A stretch of DNA of 64,000 nucleotides from Thermoproteota archaeon (GTDB taxonomy: Archaea > Thermoproteota > Thermoprotei > Thermoproteales > Thermocladiaceae): contig JAADER010000062.1 of NCBI GenBank assembly GCA_013153275.1, positions 61,542 to 125,541 of the forward strand. The letters are read 5' to 3'. The position numbers were made by a program, and so were the translations under genes. The notes below the pieces were generated by a model. The model made no database searches. It was given only the letters and a program-made list of their open reading frames with translations, and was not told the origin of the DNA. This document shows positions 42,081 to 51,006 of the stretch, piece by piece (the first letter of the stretch is position 1; each line of letters opens with the position of its first letter).

Positions 42081-42767
42081 GTGCTTGACCACATAGCATT
42101 TATTCCTGATGGAAATAGGAGATGGGCAAGGAGCAGAGGAGTAACCATATTCGAGGCTTACGAGAGAGGAGTGTCGAAGATTCATGAGATAGTTGACCAC
42201 GTAGTCTCGAACAGTATAGCACGATATGTCACCTTTTATGTTCTATCTCTAGAGAACGTTATGAACAGGAGCAGGCTAGAGCTCAATCTCATATATAATC
42301 TCCTTGCGAGAGAGCTCAGGAAAGTTAGAGAGGATGAGAGCACGTACGTTAAGGGGATAAGGGTGAGAGTTATAGGTGTTAGAGAGATTCTTCCTAAACA
42401 TATTGTTGAGGAGATAGAGCTTACGGAGGACGCTACTAGAAGAAACGAGAAGTGTACTGTCATACTGGCAGTTGCTTATAGTGGGGTTCTAGAGCCTATT
42501 CATGTTCTAGCGAGAGAGCTCAGAGAGAGGGGAATTGAGAGGACTCTCGAGCTGTTGGGAAATGGAAAGGTCTCTGCAAGGTTCTTCACATATCTGAGAG
42601 ACGTCCCTAAGCCCAGCATCATAGTGAGGACAGGGGGGGAGAGAAGGGTAAGCAACTTCCTCCTTCCACATGCTCCCGGGACCAGGCTGATATTTCTTGA
42701 CAAGTACTGGCCTGACATCACGCCAGAGGACGTGGACCTGATAGTGCGTAAGGTTCCTGCGACATGA
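42081..42767 (+). CDS. uppS: Polyprenyl diphosphate synthase, cis-type (UppS family)
   Basis: The family adds isoprene units in cis to make the long polyprenyl diphosphate from which archaeal dolichyl carriers for N-glycosylation arise. The catalytic Asp10 sits in IPDGNRRWA, with the downstream signature RTGGERRVSNFLL and the end WPDITPEDV. The start is GTG 42081 (LDHIAFIPDG). The lipid carrier it makes is the substrate class needed by AglB at 46426. Confidence 0.94.
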   Translation: MLDHIAFIPDGNRRWARSRGVTIFEAYERGVSKIHEIVDHVVSNSIARYVTFYVLSLENVMNRSRLELNLIYNLLARELRKVREDESTYVKGIRVRVIGVREILPKHIVEEIELTEDATRRNEKCTVILAVAYSGVLEPIHVLARELRERGIERTLELLGNGKVSARFFTYLRDVPKPSIIVRTGGERRVSNFLLPHAPGTRLIFLDKYWPDITPEDVDLIVRKVPAT

Positions 42768-42808
42768 GCTAAATGTTTTATAGTTTTCAGATACTACTAG
42801 AGATCACT

Positions 42809-43357
42809 ATGAGGATACTTGTCGTGTCTGACACTCATGGTGAGATTGACAATATTAGGCTTCTCGTCGACAAGATGAAGAATAGAAAGTTCGACATGGT
42901 CATACACCTAGGAGATGACTCACCTGACGCAGAACATCTAAAACCTCTAAACGTCCCCATAGTGGTTGTGCCGGGAGTGTACGAGCCTCACTACAAGAGT
43001 CCAGAGACGAAGAGAAGGCTTGTGATAGAGATAGACGGGCTGAAAGTCCTCCTCTCACATACTGACACGAGGCATCAGAACGATCCTCCCGAAGAGGAGG
43101 ACCCCATAGACAGACTCAAGAAAGGTGAAGTCGATGCACTTTTTCACGGACACACTCACATACCTAAGCTCTGCCTAGACGGTAGAAAGATACTGTTGAA
43201 CCCTGGACACTTGAAGAAGAGTGATAAGAAGGGCTTTCCACCAACATATGCGATAGTGGAAACTGATGGAGGCTCTCTTCGGATAGAGATATATAGGCTA
43301 GATAACGACGAGAAGGTAGCCTCTCTCCAAGTATTAAAACAGTTCGTCAAAGGTTAA
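42809..43357 (+). CDS. Metallophosphoesterase, MJ0936/YfcE type
   Basis: The dinuclear metal motifs are all visible: VVSDTHGE at the start, HLGDD, VVPGVYEP in place of the usual GNCD stretch, LLSHTD and FHGHTHIP. These enzymes cleave phosphodiesters, often cyclic or artificial nucleotides in vitro. The start ATG 42809 lies about 28 bp after a TGTTTTATAG element; the ATG at 42773 would precede the promoter. Replacement of the GNxD/H metal ligand region by GVYEP is slightly unusual. Confidence 0.9.
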   Translation: MRILVVSDTHGEIDNIRLLVDKMKNRKFDMVIHLGDDSPDAEHLKPLNVPIVVVPGVYEPHYKSPETKRRLVIEIDGLKVLLSHTDTRHQNDPPEEEDPIDRLKKGEVDALFHGHTHIPKLCLDGRKILLNPGHLKKSDKKGFPPTYAIVETDGGSLRIEIYRLDNDEKVASLQVLKQFVKG

Positions 43358-43359
43358 AA

Positions 43360-44496
43360 ATGCTCGCCACTAGTATAGGACTAAGAAGAGTGCTCAGAGA
43401 GAACCCAAGAGCGGTATCCGCAATCGTTGCCTGGCTTGTAGGATATACGAGGTACGATGTCGTGAAGATGTTTAACGTTGACATAGACTCGCTGAGAAGC
43501 TACGGCATAGTTCTAGACGAGTTCGGCGAGTACATGCTGGTCTCAGGGGGAAAGTACAGGAGATATAGCAAGGAAAGCATAGAGAAGCTTATCAGCGATC
43601 TAAGGCTGGACCCAGTAGAGGTGTTTATCGCACTATGTAGAGCGTTAGATAGAGAGGACGCGAAGATACTGGCATATACGGCAGATTTCGTACGCAGGTA
43701 TGGGAGATTCAGTCTCTACGGGATAAGTGACTACATAAGATGTATAGAGAGACCGGAGAACGTTAACGTGGAGTTTCGAGTTCTATTAACATTGCAGAAG
43801 TATCTAGTATATATGTGTGATAGGTCTCACAAATGTGTTGAATATTCATGGACTATGAACGTTATAGACAACATATCGAGAATGCTTAGATACCTCGTAT
43901 ATCTCCCATCAGACGATGATATATTAAGAGAGCTCAAGACGTTTCTAAGCAAGGACATGAACAACAACATCGAGATACTTGCAGCACTATACAGCATGTG
44001 CACAGGAACAATAGACCAGTTTCAGATATTTCACAAGTGCCGCATACAGGACGTGCTTAGAGACGTCTCTGAGATACGCTACGTGTATTATAACGGCTTC
44101 GTAAATCCACTAGCTCTAGACCTCATAGTTAAGATAGTGAGAGAGGAGATCATAGACAAGATAGTGAGCAACCTGGGCAGAGCGCTAGGAGAGCCGAGAG
44201 AATTGAAGGATGAGGACATGTGCTATCTAACATATGTCTTCGACAACGCTCTTGTGAGAGTTCCAAAGATGTACTATCTGTCACCAATATTCTGGGCAAG
44301 ACCTGGAGCAATAAACGTGGTCTACAGAGTGCCTAAGAACGTGAACGCTTACTTAGCAACTTATCGCCCATATTTTGAGGGAGGGTTCCTAGTGATATGT
44401 CAGGGATCTGAGATACTGAAGATCTTTGCCTTTCCCGAACATGATCCAACTGTTAAGGAGAGGCTTAAGGAGATCTGCGATATAGTTGACCTATAA
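43360..44496 (+). CDS. Hypothetical protein
   Basis: This 378-residue protein is not recognised. It is mainly helical. An early helix-turn-helix-like stretch DVVKMFNVDIDSLRSYGI might be DNA- or protein-binding. It starts 3 bp after the phosphodiesterase stop, and its stop overlaps the kae1 start codon, so it is part of an operon with those genes. The coupling to kae1 is the only clue to its role. Confidence 0.65.
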   Translation: MLATSIGLRRVLRENPRAVSAIVAWLVGYTRYDVVKMFNVDIDSLRSYGIVLDEFGEYMLVSGGKYRRYSKESIEKLISDLRLDPVEVFIALCRALDREDAKILAYTADFVRRYGRFSLYGISDYIRCIERPENVNVEFRVLLTLQKYLVYMCDRSHKCVEYSWTMNVIDNISRMLRYLVYLPSDDDILRELKTFLSKDMNNNIEILAALYSMCTGTIDQFQIFHKCRIQDVLRDVSEIRYVYYNGFVNPLALDLIVKIVREEIIDKIVSNLGRALGEPRELKDEDMCYLTYVFDNALVRVPKMYYLSPIFWARPGAINVVYRVPKNVNAYLATYRPYFEGGFLVICQGSEILKIFAFPEHDPTVKERLKEICDIVDL

Positions 44497-45530
44497 TGGT
44501 GATTGTTATAGGAATAGAATCGACAGCTCACACATTTGGTATTGGAGTAGCAACAGACGATGGGAAGATACTTGCAAACGTCAACGAGACATATACACCA
44601 CCTCCAGGTGCTGGAATGCATCCTCGCGAGGTTGCTGAGCATCATGTGAAGGTTGCTGGAAAGGTCCTCAGAAGGGCTCTGTCGGAGGCAGAGATCTCCA
44701 TACACGACGTTGATGCAGTGGCGTTCTCTCAAGGCCCCGGGCTTGGACCTGTGCTCAGAGTAGGTGCAACTATTGCTAGAGCGCTAGCCGTGAGATACGG
44801 GAAGCCTCTGGTGCCTGTGCATCATGGGGTTGCTCACATAGAGATCGCGAAGCTGGTTACTGGTCTCAAGGATCCTCTAATAGTTCTCATATCTGGAGGG
44901 CACACGATGGTCCTCGCATATAGTGAGGGCAGGTACAGAGTCTTTGGAGAGACTCTAGACATATCTATTGGGAACTGCCTAGACGTGTTTGCTAGAGAGC
45001 TTGGATTACCTATGCCTGGAGTACCCAAGGTTGAGGAACTTGCAGGACGCGGTAGACGCTTTGTAGAGCTTCCTTACACGGTCGTGGGGCAGGATCTCTC
45101 TTACTCGGGTCTTCTTACACGTGCGCTCCAGCTTCTAGATAAGCTGAGGAAGGGCGAGTTGAAGGACCTCACTATAGAGGACCTATGTCTGAGTCTTGTC
45201 GAGACAGCATATTACATGCTTGCAGAGGTCACAGAGAGAGCTCTTGCAGCTACAGGAAAGAGAGAGCTCCTCATAACAGGAGGAGTAGCTAGGAGCAGGA
45301 GACTGAGAGAGATTTTTCAGATAATTGCAGAGGACTTCAATACTAAGCTTGGGATAGTGTCTAACGAGTATGCGGGAGATAATGGTGCGATGATAGCTTA
45401 TACTGGTGCTCTAGCGTATAAGTATGGGATAACGGTACCCGTAGAGGAGAGCGTCACGAGACAGCGCTGGAGGATAGATGACGTGCCAGTACCATGGGTG
45501 GAGGATCTTATCAGAAGAAAGGATATATAA
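44496..45530 (+). CDS. kae1: KEOPS subunit Kae1 (tRNA t6A threonylcarbamoyltransferase)
   Basis: Kae1 transfers the threonylcarbamoyl group to A37 of ANN-decoding tRNAs within KEOPS. ASKHA signatures are IGIESTAHTFG at the start, FSQGPGLGPVLRVG near residue 77, metal histidines in VPVHHGVAH (about H110 and H114), ISGGHT and the C-terminal EYAGDNGAMIAYTG. It is a stand-alone Kae1 of 344 residues; the Bud32 kinase is not fused and is elsewhere. Confidence 0.97.
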   Translation: MVIVIGIESTAHTFGIGVATDDGKILANVNETYTPPPGAGMHPREVAEHHVKVAGKVLRRALSEAEISIHDVDAVAFSQGPGLGPVLRVGATIARALAVRYGKPLVPVHHGVAHIEIAKLVTGLKDPLIVLISGGHTMVLAYSEGRYRVFGETLDISIGNCLDVFARELGLPMPGVPKVEELAGRGRRFVELPYTVVGQDLSYSGLLTRALQLLDKLRKGELKDLTIEDLCLSLVETAYYMLAEVTERALAATGKRELLITGGVARSRRLREIFQIIAEDFNTKLGIVSNEYAGDNGAMIAYTGALAYKYGITVPVEESVTRQRWRIDDVPVPWVEDLIRRKDI

Positions 45531-45555
45531 GCTCTCTAAGAGACAGATTAAGCGA

Positions 45556-46188
45556 GTGACACGTGTAAGACTGTACTACCTAGGGCGCAGAAGGATGTAC
45601 GACATGATAAGGTCCGTGCTCTATCAGGACCTGGTAGAGGTAAAATACGTAGATAGCCAGCCCGAGTCAGTAGACGAGGATATGCTGATCATAGATCGCG
45701 CGTTCGAGAAGATCGTCAGCAGAGGTCGCAGAGTAGATAGCAACGTAGACATAGTCCAGATAATGACCATGCTCACAGAGATGCTCTCTAAGATCCTTGA
45801 GTGTCAAGATGTGACTGTAGGAGTAGATCCTGGAGATGATGTGTCTGGAGTTGCTGTCGTTCATTGTAGATTACCTACGATTCATGCTCGCCTACCCATG
45901 CTTAAGATAATCAAGCTCGTACAATCAATTGCTGAGCTTGACAACATAGACCTGAAAGTATGTATCGGAGTTAAGTCTAGCCGGAGAAGCAGAGATAGAT
46001 CTAACATAGAGATGCTTCTGTCTCTAAGCAGTCAAGTACCTGTATATATGATCGATGAGGAGTCCACAAAGTATAGGAGAAGAATCTACAGTAGAAGGGT
46101 CAGGAGACTTGGAGTCACAGTGGATGAGGCGGATGCAACAATATTCGCTCTCTCGATCGATGAGGGAGTGAGAGTGTCAACACGCTAA
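45556..46188 (+). CDS. RuvC/RNase H-fold protein, predicted nuclease
   Basis: About 211 residues from the GTG at 45556, which follows a GATATATAAG element by about 25 bp; a frame back to 45478 inside kae1 also exists. The C-terminal half carries a RuvC/YqgF-like pattern: first acidic residue in VGVDPGDDVSGVAVV, a second in VYMIDEESTKY and the last in VDEADATIFAL. The first 90 residues have no known motif. A structure-selective nuclease is a reasonable guess; the family is not named with confidence. Confidence 0.68.
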   Translation: MTRVRLYYLGRRRMYDMIRSVLYQDLVEVKYVDSQPESVDEDMLIIDRAFEKIVSRGRRVDSNVDIVQIMTMLTEMLSKILECQDVTVGVDPGDDVSGVAVVHCRLPTIHARLPMLKIIKLVQSIAELDNIDLKVCIGVKSSRRSRDRSNIEMLLSLSSQVPVYMIDEESTKYRRRIYSRRVRRLGVTVDEADATIFALSIDEGVRVSTR

Positions 46189-46265
46189 GACCTGTCAGAT
46201 ATATCGCAGTATGTAGAGACGTTACGTGTAAGTACATTTAAAAGGTGTTACTGTAGAGCAATACT

Positions 46266-46454
46266 ATGCCTATAGTCGTGAGATGTTCTTCCTGTGGTTA
46301 TGTTCTCTATAGTGGCAAGGAGTTGAAATCTATAGATGACGTAGCTAGAAGATGGGACTACAGATGTCCCTGCTGTCTAAGTAAACTTGAAAAAGTCAGC
46401 GATAAATTCACTATAAGACCAATACATGAGCTCAAGACAGCAAGCAGAGCTTAA
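46266..46454 (+). CDS. Small zinc-ribbon protein
   Basis: The 62-residue protein has a CSSCG and a CPCC pair separated by about 25 residues, a zinc ribbon. The ATG lies about 26 bp after a TACATTTAAAAGG element. Its last 29 bp overlap the start of aglB in another frame. Such small ribbons are common before other genes in crenarchaea; the role is unknown. Confidence 0.75.
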   Translation: MPIVVRCSSCGYVLYSGKELKSIDDVARRWDYRCPCCLSKLEKVSDKFTIRPIHELKTASRA

Positions 46455-48795
46455 GGCAGTAGACATAGACAAGATACATAAGGTTCTCACGTATATCCTC
46501 ATAATAGTATCACTCTACACTCTTACAGCTCTAGGGCTCTATGACAGGATACTGAACCTCTTCTACTTCGGCTGGCACCTCGCAGCATATGACCCCTTCA
46601 TAAGGTACTATCTTGCGAAGTTCCTCGTTGAGGCAGGTATAGGGAACGGACTAGCATGGTGGGTCACAGGCGGGGTAGCACACTACATACCACACGCTGT
46701 TCTGTCGAAGTTCTCTATCAAGGTAGTTAATGGACACACGTTGTTCACAAAGTTCTGGTATCCCTGGGGAATAAACTGGGCAAAGATTCTCAGCCCCGGA
46801 GTATCACTGATAGGTGCTCTAGCATATGTGATGTTTGGAAAGAGCTTCGGTCTCTCACTGCTTCAGACCACCATAATAATACCATGTATAGTGAACGCTC
46901 TAGCAGTCCTATCAGTAGCCTATCTAACATGGAGAATATGTCCACCAGAGATCAGAAAGTGGTGTGCCCTCATAGCAGCAGCATGGGTGAGCGTCACCAC
47001 GCTCTACGTCATAAGAAGCTACGCAGGCTGGTTCGATGACGTACCAATGTACGAGTTCTTCGCACCTCTAGGAATGGCACTCTTCTTCGAGTCGTATCTG
47101 CGATCAGGATGGCAGAGACCACTATTCCTAGCACTGTCACTCCTAGTCAACGGCTTCACAGTGTGGCTCTGGGGAGGATACTACTTCCTCTTCAACATAT
47201 ATGGAATAGGCGCGATAGTTGCATCAATATATGCACTATATAGGGACCCCACAAGAGTAGAGCCAGGAAGATTACTAGCAACATATGTGTCAGCATATGT
47301 AGGCTTCGCAATATTTACACTACTGACACCAAGATACGGCCTACATACGCTATTTGGAGGAAGAGGGTTCCTGCCTCTGATAGGTCTGATACTAGTGATA
47401 GCTGTATATGTAAGCTACAGGTTCCTATCAAAGTACCTTAACATTATAAGAAGAATATTCAAGTACATTATAGCGATAGGTGCAATAGTACTGATAGCTG
47501 GGTTCATACTATCATCACTAGGAATAACACATATAGGACCCTTAAGGCTACATGGAAGATACCTAGCAATATTGGCTCCACCTCTTAGAAAAGCGTTAGT
47601 AAGCAGCGTAGCAGAGCACCAGTACGTTCCAGCAAACACTGTACTACCAATGCTGAGTTATGGAGTCGTTCTAGCAGTAATATCGATAGTGCTGTTCATA
47701 ACTGAGCCAAGCCTGGTCTCAATAATAATGCTTGTAGGCGCTCTCTTCGGAATGTACTTCCTCGCATCAATGTACTATACAGCATTCTCGATATGTATGG
47801 TAATGATACCAGTATCAATATACTCGCTCACGCTACCTCTCAGACTAGGAGACACCAGACTCGCGACAATACTGTTAGTCATACTTGGTGCGCTACTTGC
47901 AGCAGCAGTTGCGACAACCGTTGTCGTCCCTCTAGCAGTACCTACACTATCACAGGGAGACTGGATACCTGCCTTAGAGTGGCTCCAGTTCAAGACAAAG
48001 CCTAACGCAACAGTAGTGAGCTGGTGGGACTATGGTTATCTGATATCGGTCGTAGCTAACAGGACAAGCCTCGCAGACAACTCGACGGTCAATGGGACTC
48101 AGATAGCGACAATAGCTAGGTTCTTCCTAACGAATGTGTACGATTACAAGCAGGTTTACAGATACTTGAAGATGCTTGGAGACCCTGAATACATGCTCGT
48201 GTATCAGCCATTCACTGTCGTGACGCTTGCAACAAAGACGGGAACCTACTGTATAGGTATACCTCTTGTTGGAGGAGACTTCGACAAGAGCATATGGATG
48301 GCAAGAATAGGCGGGTACAAGGATCCATACACGTTCACACACTTCATATGTAGGTTTGTGAAGGTGAAGAGGATGCTTGGACCGTACACCTACACGCAGA
48401 TGATGCCGAACATGTACATCATAACCTATGGAAATGGAAAGAGAGTAGCAAGATACATATCAGTACCGTGCTCAATAAACTACACAATCTACTATGCAAT
48501 GTTTAACCCATACGTGATCTCACTATCCTACCAGTGTCTAGGATACTTCATGATGGTGTACCCATACTGGATATTCCAGCTGAAGAAGCCTCTATCAGGA
48601 TACGCATACATGATAGGGCCGGTAACGTTAGAATATAATGGCCATATAGTAGAGAGTGCCAGACCACCAGGATGGCTAGTGCTCGCATATGTGCCAAGGT
48701 CAGCAGTATACATATACAAGATAAACTATGCCTATCTTAGACAAGTCCTTAAGAAGACCGAGACTAAGAAGAATGTTACGAAAACGTCAGGATGA
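46426..48795 (+). CDS. aglB: Oligosaccharyltransferase AglB (STT3 family)
   Basis: AglB transfers lipid-linked glycans to asparagine on secreted proteins. About the first 470 residues form a multi-pass membrane part with the acidic AAYDPFIRYY loop near residue 55 and a second acidic loop GWFDDVPMYEFF. The external C-terminal domain carries the WWDYG motif at residues 533-537 and a DK-type motif DFDKSIWMARIG near 616. The 789-residue length is normal for crenarchaeal AglB. The adjacent uppS product probably supplies the lipid carrier. It overlaps the zinc-ribbon gene by 29 bp. Confidence 0.96.
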   Translation: MSSRQQAELKAVDIDKIHKVLTYILIIVSLYTLTALGLYDRILNLFYFGWHLAAYDPFIRYYLAKFLVEAGIGNGLAWWVTGGVAHYIPHAVLSKFSIKVVNGHTLFTKFWYPWGINWAKILSPGVSLIGALAYVMFGKSFGLSLLQTTIIIPCIVNALAVLSVAYLTWRICPPEIRKWCALIAAAWVSVTTLYVIRSYAGWFDDVPMYEFFAPLGMALFFESYLRSGWQRPLFLALSLLVNGFTVWLWGGYYFLFNIYGIGAIVASIYALYRDPTRVEPGRLLATYVSAYVGFAIFTLLTPRYGLHTLFGGRGFLPLIGLILVIAVYVSYRFLSKYLNIIRRIFKYIIAIGAIVLIAGFILSSLGITHIGPLRLHGRYLAILAPPLRKALVSSVAEHQYVPANTVLPMLSYGVVLAVISIVLFITEPSLVSIIMLVGALFGMYFLASMYYTAFSICMVMIPVSIYSLTLPLRLGDTRLATILLVILGALLAAAVATTVVVPLAVPTLSQGDWIPALEWLQFKTKPNATVVSWWDYGYLISVVANRTSLADNSTVNGTQIATIARFFLTNVYDYKQVYRYLKMLGDPEYMLVYQPFTVVTLATKTGTYCIGIPLVGGDFDKSIWMARIGGYKDPYTFTHFICRFVKVKRMLGPYTYTQMMPNMYIITYGNGKRVARYISVPCSINYTIYYAMFNPYVISLSYQCLGYFMMVYPYWIFQLKKPLSGYAYMIGPVTLEYNGHIVESARPPGWLVLAYVPRSAVYIYKINYAYLRQVLKKTETKKNVTKTSG

Positions 48796-49065
48796 TTTAG
48801 AGGACTCACTAGTTTGAGAAGAGGCCTCGATTACCTGCTGAGTTCTCCCATATATCTTCTCTATAAGCCTGTTCTTCACGTCTTCAGGAAGTTTTATCTC
48901 TCCAGACACTATCTTAGTCAGTAACCTGTATATGAAGTACCTATCGTCTGGCGAGTACTTTGGAGGATGAGGATTCACAACCTCTCCTCCACAGTAGGGG
49001 CACCTGTCCTTTCGCAATGTATATCTTCCACATCTCTTACACTTTCTAAGTATTGCCTGTATCAT
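48787..49065 (-). CDS. nop10: H/ACA ribonucleoprotein subunit Nop10
   Basis: Nop10 supports Cbf5 in H/ACA guide RNPs that make pseudouridine in rRNA. The zinc ribbon CKRCGRYTLRKDRCPYCGG and the conserved PHPPKYSPDDRY that follows are complete by residue 45. The 92-residue product is longer than the usual 55-60, with an extra helix and a Ser-rich tail. It overlaps aIF2alpha by 4 bp and the convergent aglB by 9 bp. Confidence 0.94.
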   Translation of the reverse strand: MIQAILRKCKRCGRYTLRKDRCPYCGGEVVNPHPPKYSPDDRYFIYRLLTKIVSGEIKLPEDVKNRLIEKIYGRTQQVIEASSQTSESSKSS

Positions 49066-49928
49066 TGTATTCTAGTGAAGCTTGCTTCTCCTCCTCTCCT
49101 TCGAGCCTCCTCTATTATGAACGAGGAAACCTCGCTCAGAACCTGGTCAAGCATCTTTGGGTCTCTTCCTGTCACATCGATCCTATATCTTGGTGGACCG
49201 ACAACATATATCTTATACTTGACCGATCCATCATACTTCTCCTCTATGAGCTGCTTAGCCTTTATTAGGGTCTCCTTTATGTGTTCGACGCCGTCAGGCT
49301 TTATGTTTATCATTCGTATTATTCCGGAGAAAGTTATCTCCGGGATCTCTATATGTTCTCTAGCTATCTCCTCTATAACCTTAAACACGTGGTCAGGAAC
49401 ATCCTTGAGCACCCTCCTCACCTCATCTACATGACCTTTAGCAAGCTGTTCAAATCCTTTCAACATGTCTCCATAGATGTCCTCGAACCTGTACCCAACC
49501 TTCACCAGAAGCTCCTGTAGGGGGATCCCAGTCTTCTGAGATACAAGCTCTAGAAGCTTTACAGCTCTAATCGTCCTCTTCCACTGGAGAAACTTCTCCT
49601 TCTTCTCCTCCTCTCTGACCTTCCTTAAAGATACGTCTATCAGCTTTCTCCTAGGATCTACCCTGATTACCCTGAACACTGCCTTCTGACCTGGCTTGAG
49701 GTAGTCCTTTATACTGTGAAACCAGGACTGGACGATCTCGTTTATCGGAACATACGCTTCGAGTCCACCATACTCGTCAAGTATCACATATGCACCATGT
49801 TCCATAATCTTCTTCACAGTACCTACTACCAGCTCTCCAACGTCGGGAAGCTCCTTTCTAGCAATCTTTACAGGTACTAATAGCTGAGGAGCCTCCTTAT
49901 CCCTCTCCTTACCTCTTCGACTACTCAT
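49062..49928 (-). CDS. Translation initiation factor aIF2 alpha subunit
   Basis: This is the alpha subunit of the initiator-tRNA carrier aIF2, with an N-terminal S1-like domain ([25 protein letters not shown]), a helical middle and a C-terminal alpha/beta domain. I choose ATG 49928 ([10 protein letters not shown]), which overlaps the end of S27e by 8 bp; the ORF can extend upstream to 49967 but that lies within S27e. It is followed with a 4-bp overlap by nop10, a conserved archaeal order. Confidence 0.95.
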   Translation of the reverse strand: MSSRRGKERDKEAPQLLVPVKIARKELPDVGELVVGTVKKIMEHGAYVILDEYGGLEAYVPINEIVQSWFHSIKDYLKPGQKAVFRVIRVDPRRKLIDVSLRKVREEEKKEKFLQWKRTIRAVKLLELVSQKTGIPLQELLVKVGYRFEDIYGDMLKGFEQLAKGHVDEVRRVLKDVPDHVFKVIEEIAREHIEIPEITFSGIIRMINIKPDGVEHIKETLIKAKQLIEEKYDGSVKYKIYVVGPPRYRIDVTGRDPKMLDQVLSEVSSFIIEEARRRGGEASFTRIQ

Positions 49929-50124
49929 ACTCCTTAACCACCGTCGCAAGTATCTGAGCTTTTCCACCTGTCGGTGTTGCTAACGTGTTACCACACACTA
50001 GACATCTGACAACGATTGACACATGTGAGAATATTATCTGCTCGTTACCACAGTTGGGACATCTCACCTTTAGGAACCTCGATCTCGGCTTTGGAATCAG
50101 TACATCTCTCCATCTCTGTGGCAT
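49921..50124 (-). CDS. rps27e: Ribosomal protein S27e
   Basis: The 67-residue small-subunit zinc protein shows CPNCG and CLVCG pairs and the usual [16 protein letters not shown] opening. It lies between L44e and aIF2alpha in the conserved archaeal operon, 34 bp after L44e. Confidence 0.97.
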   Translation of the reverse strand: MPQRWRDVLIPKPRSRFLKVRCPNCGNEQIIFSHVSIVVRCLVCGNTLATPTGGKAQILATVVKEYE

Positions 50125-50158
50125 AGCAGACTATGTAACGTCGCGGGTTTTAAAAGAC

Positions 50159-50446
50159 CTACTTCTTGACCTCTACGAGCTCGAACCTCTTCAGTCTGCC
50201 TATAGTCCTGAGCTGAATGTATCCACATGTCCTACACTGAAGCTTTACTGTGACCTTCTTAGTTATCTTTGCAAACCTCTTCTGCTTAGGCTTTCTACTT
50301 GATCCATATCCCTTACACTTCCTCTCGTATCTTCTCTGGCCCTCTGCTAGGGATCTCCTCTTTCCGTGATGATACACTGAGACTGAGTGGACAGTATGTG
50401 CATTACATCTTGGGCAGTACGTCCTTATGACCTTCGGGAACTTCAT
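50159..50446 (-). CDS. rpl44e: Ribosomal protein L44e
   Basis: This is the 95-residue L44e/L42e protein. The zinc site comes from CPRCNAH and CRTCG pairs, and the basic middle includes [13 protein letters not shown]. It begins the L44e-S27e-aIF2alpha-nop10 run, 35 bp after the GINS gene. Confidence 0.97.
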   Translation of the reverse strand: MKFPKVIRTYCPRCNAHTVHSVSVYHHGKRRSLAEGQRRYERKCKGYGSSRKPKQKRFAKITKKVTVKLQCRTCGYIQLRTIGRLKRFELVEVKK

Positions 50447-50481
50447 ACTGTCAAGATGTGCCTCATGTAGAATTTATAAAC

Positions 50482-51006
50482 TTATAGCCTCAACACGTCT
50501 CCTATACCCTTCCTAACAAGCTCAGCAGCATCCTCTGGAGGCAGTGTCACTATGTCAAACTTCAGGAAAGGGCCGAGCCTCTCCATCCTGCTCGTCTGGA
50601 TTGCTGGAAACGTGTCCTTCATTGCTATCATCACGAGCTCCTGCTCGGTCCCTCCTAACGGTCTGGTCTCTGCTCTCCTCCTGGTCACTGTGGCTTGTCT
50701 AGATATCTCGTCTATCTTCTCAAATATCTGAACTATTCTTCTCTCCTCAAGATAGAGCATCTTCTTCTGAATTTGCTCTCCATAGCTGAGCTTCCTGAGA
50801 ATCTTCTCAAGCCTCGTGTGAAGAAGAACGGATATCGTACTCTTTATCATTCGTAGAACTATCTCGGGAACCTCCTCTCCAACATCGCTCAAGAGCTCGT
50901 TCACAAGATCCTCGTACGATCTTGCAGCTGGAGACTGGAGATCGGTACTTTCAACTTCTCTCAGCGTGAGCTTGCTTATCCTATCTATTATCTTCTCAAG
51001 ACTCAT
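50482..51006 (-). CDS. GINS replication complex subunit (Gins15/51-like)
   Basis: A 174-residue GINS-family protein that joins MCM and Cdc45/RecJ-like protein at the replication fork. The N-terminal two thirds are helical (A domain), and the end LGPFLKFDIVTLPPEDAAELVRKG is the small B domain, whose C-terminal placement marks the Gins15/51 type. It overlaps priS by ATGA, the gene pairing seen in Sulfolobus. The family is divergent, so the call leans partly on context. Confidence 0.85.
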   Translation of the reverse strand: MSLEKIIDRISKLTLREVESTDLQSPAARSYEDLVNELLSDVGEEVPEIVLRMIKSTISVLLHTRLEKILRKLSYGEQIQKKMLYLEERRIVQIFEKIDEISRQATVTRRRAETRPLGGTEQELVMIAMKDTFPAIQTSRMERLGPFLKFDIVTLPPEDAAELVRKGIGDVLRL

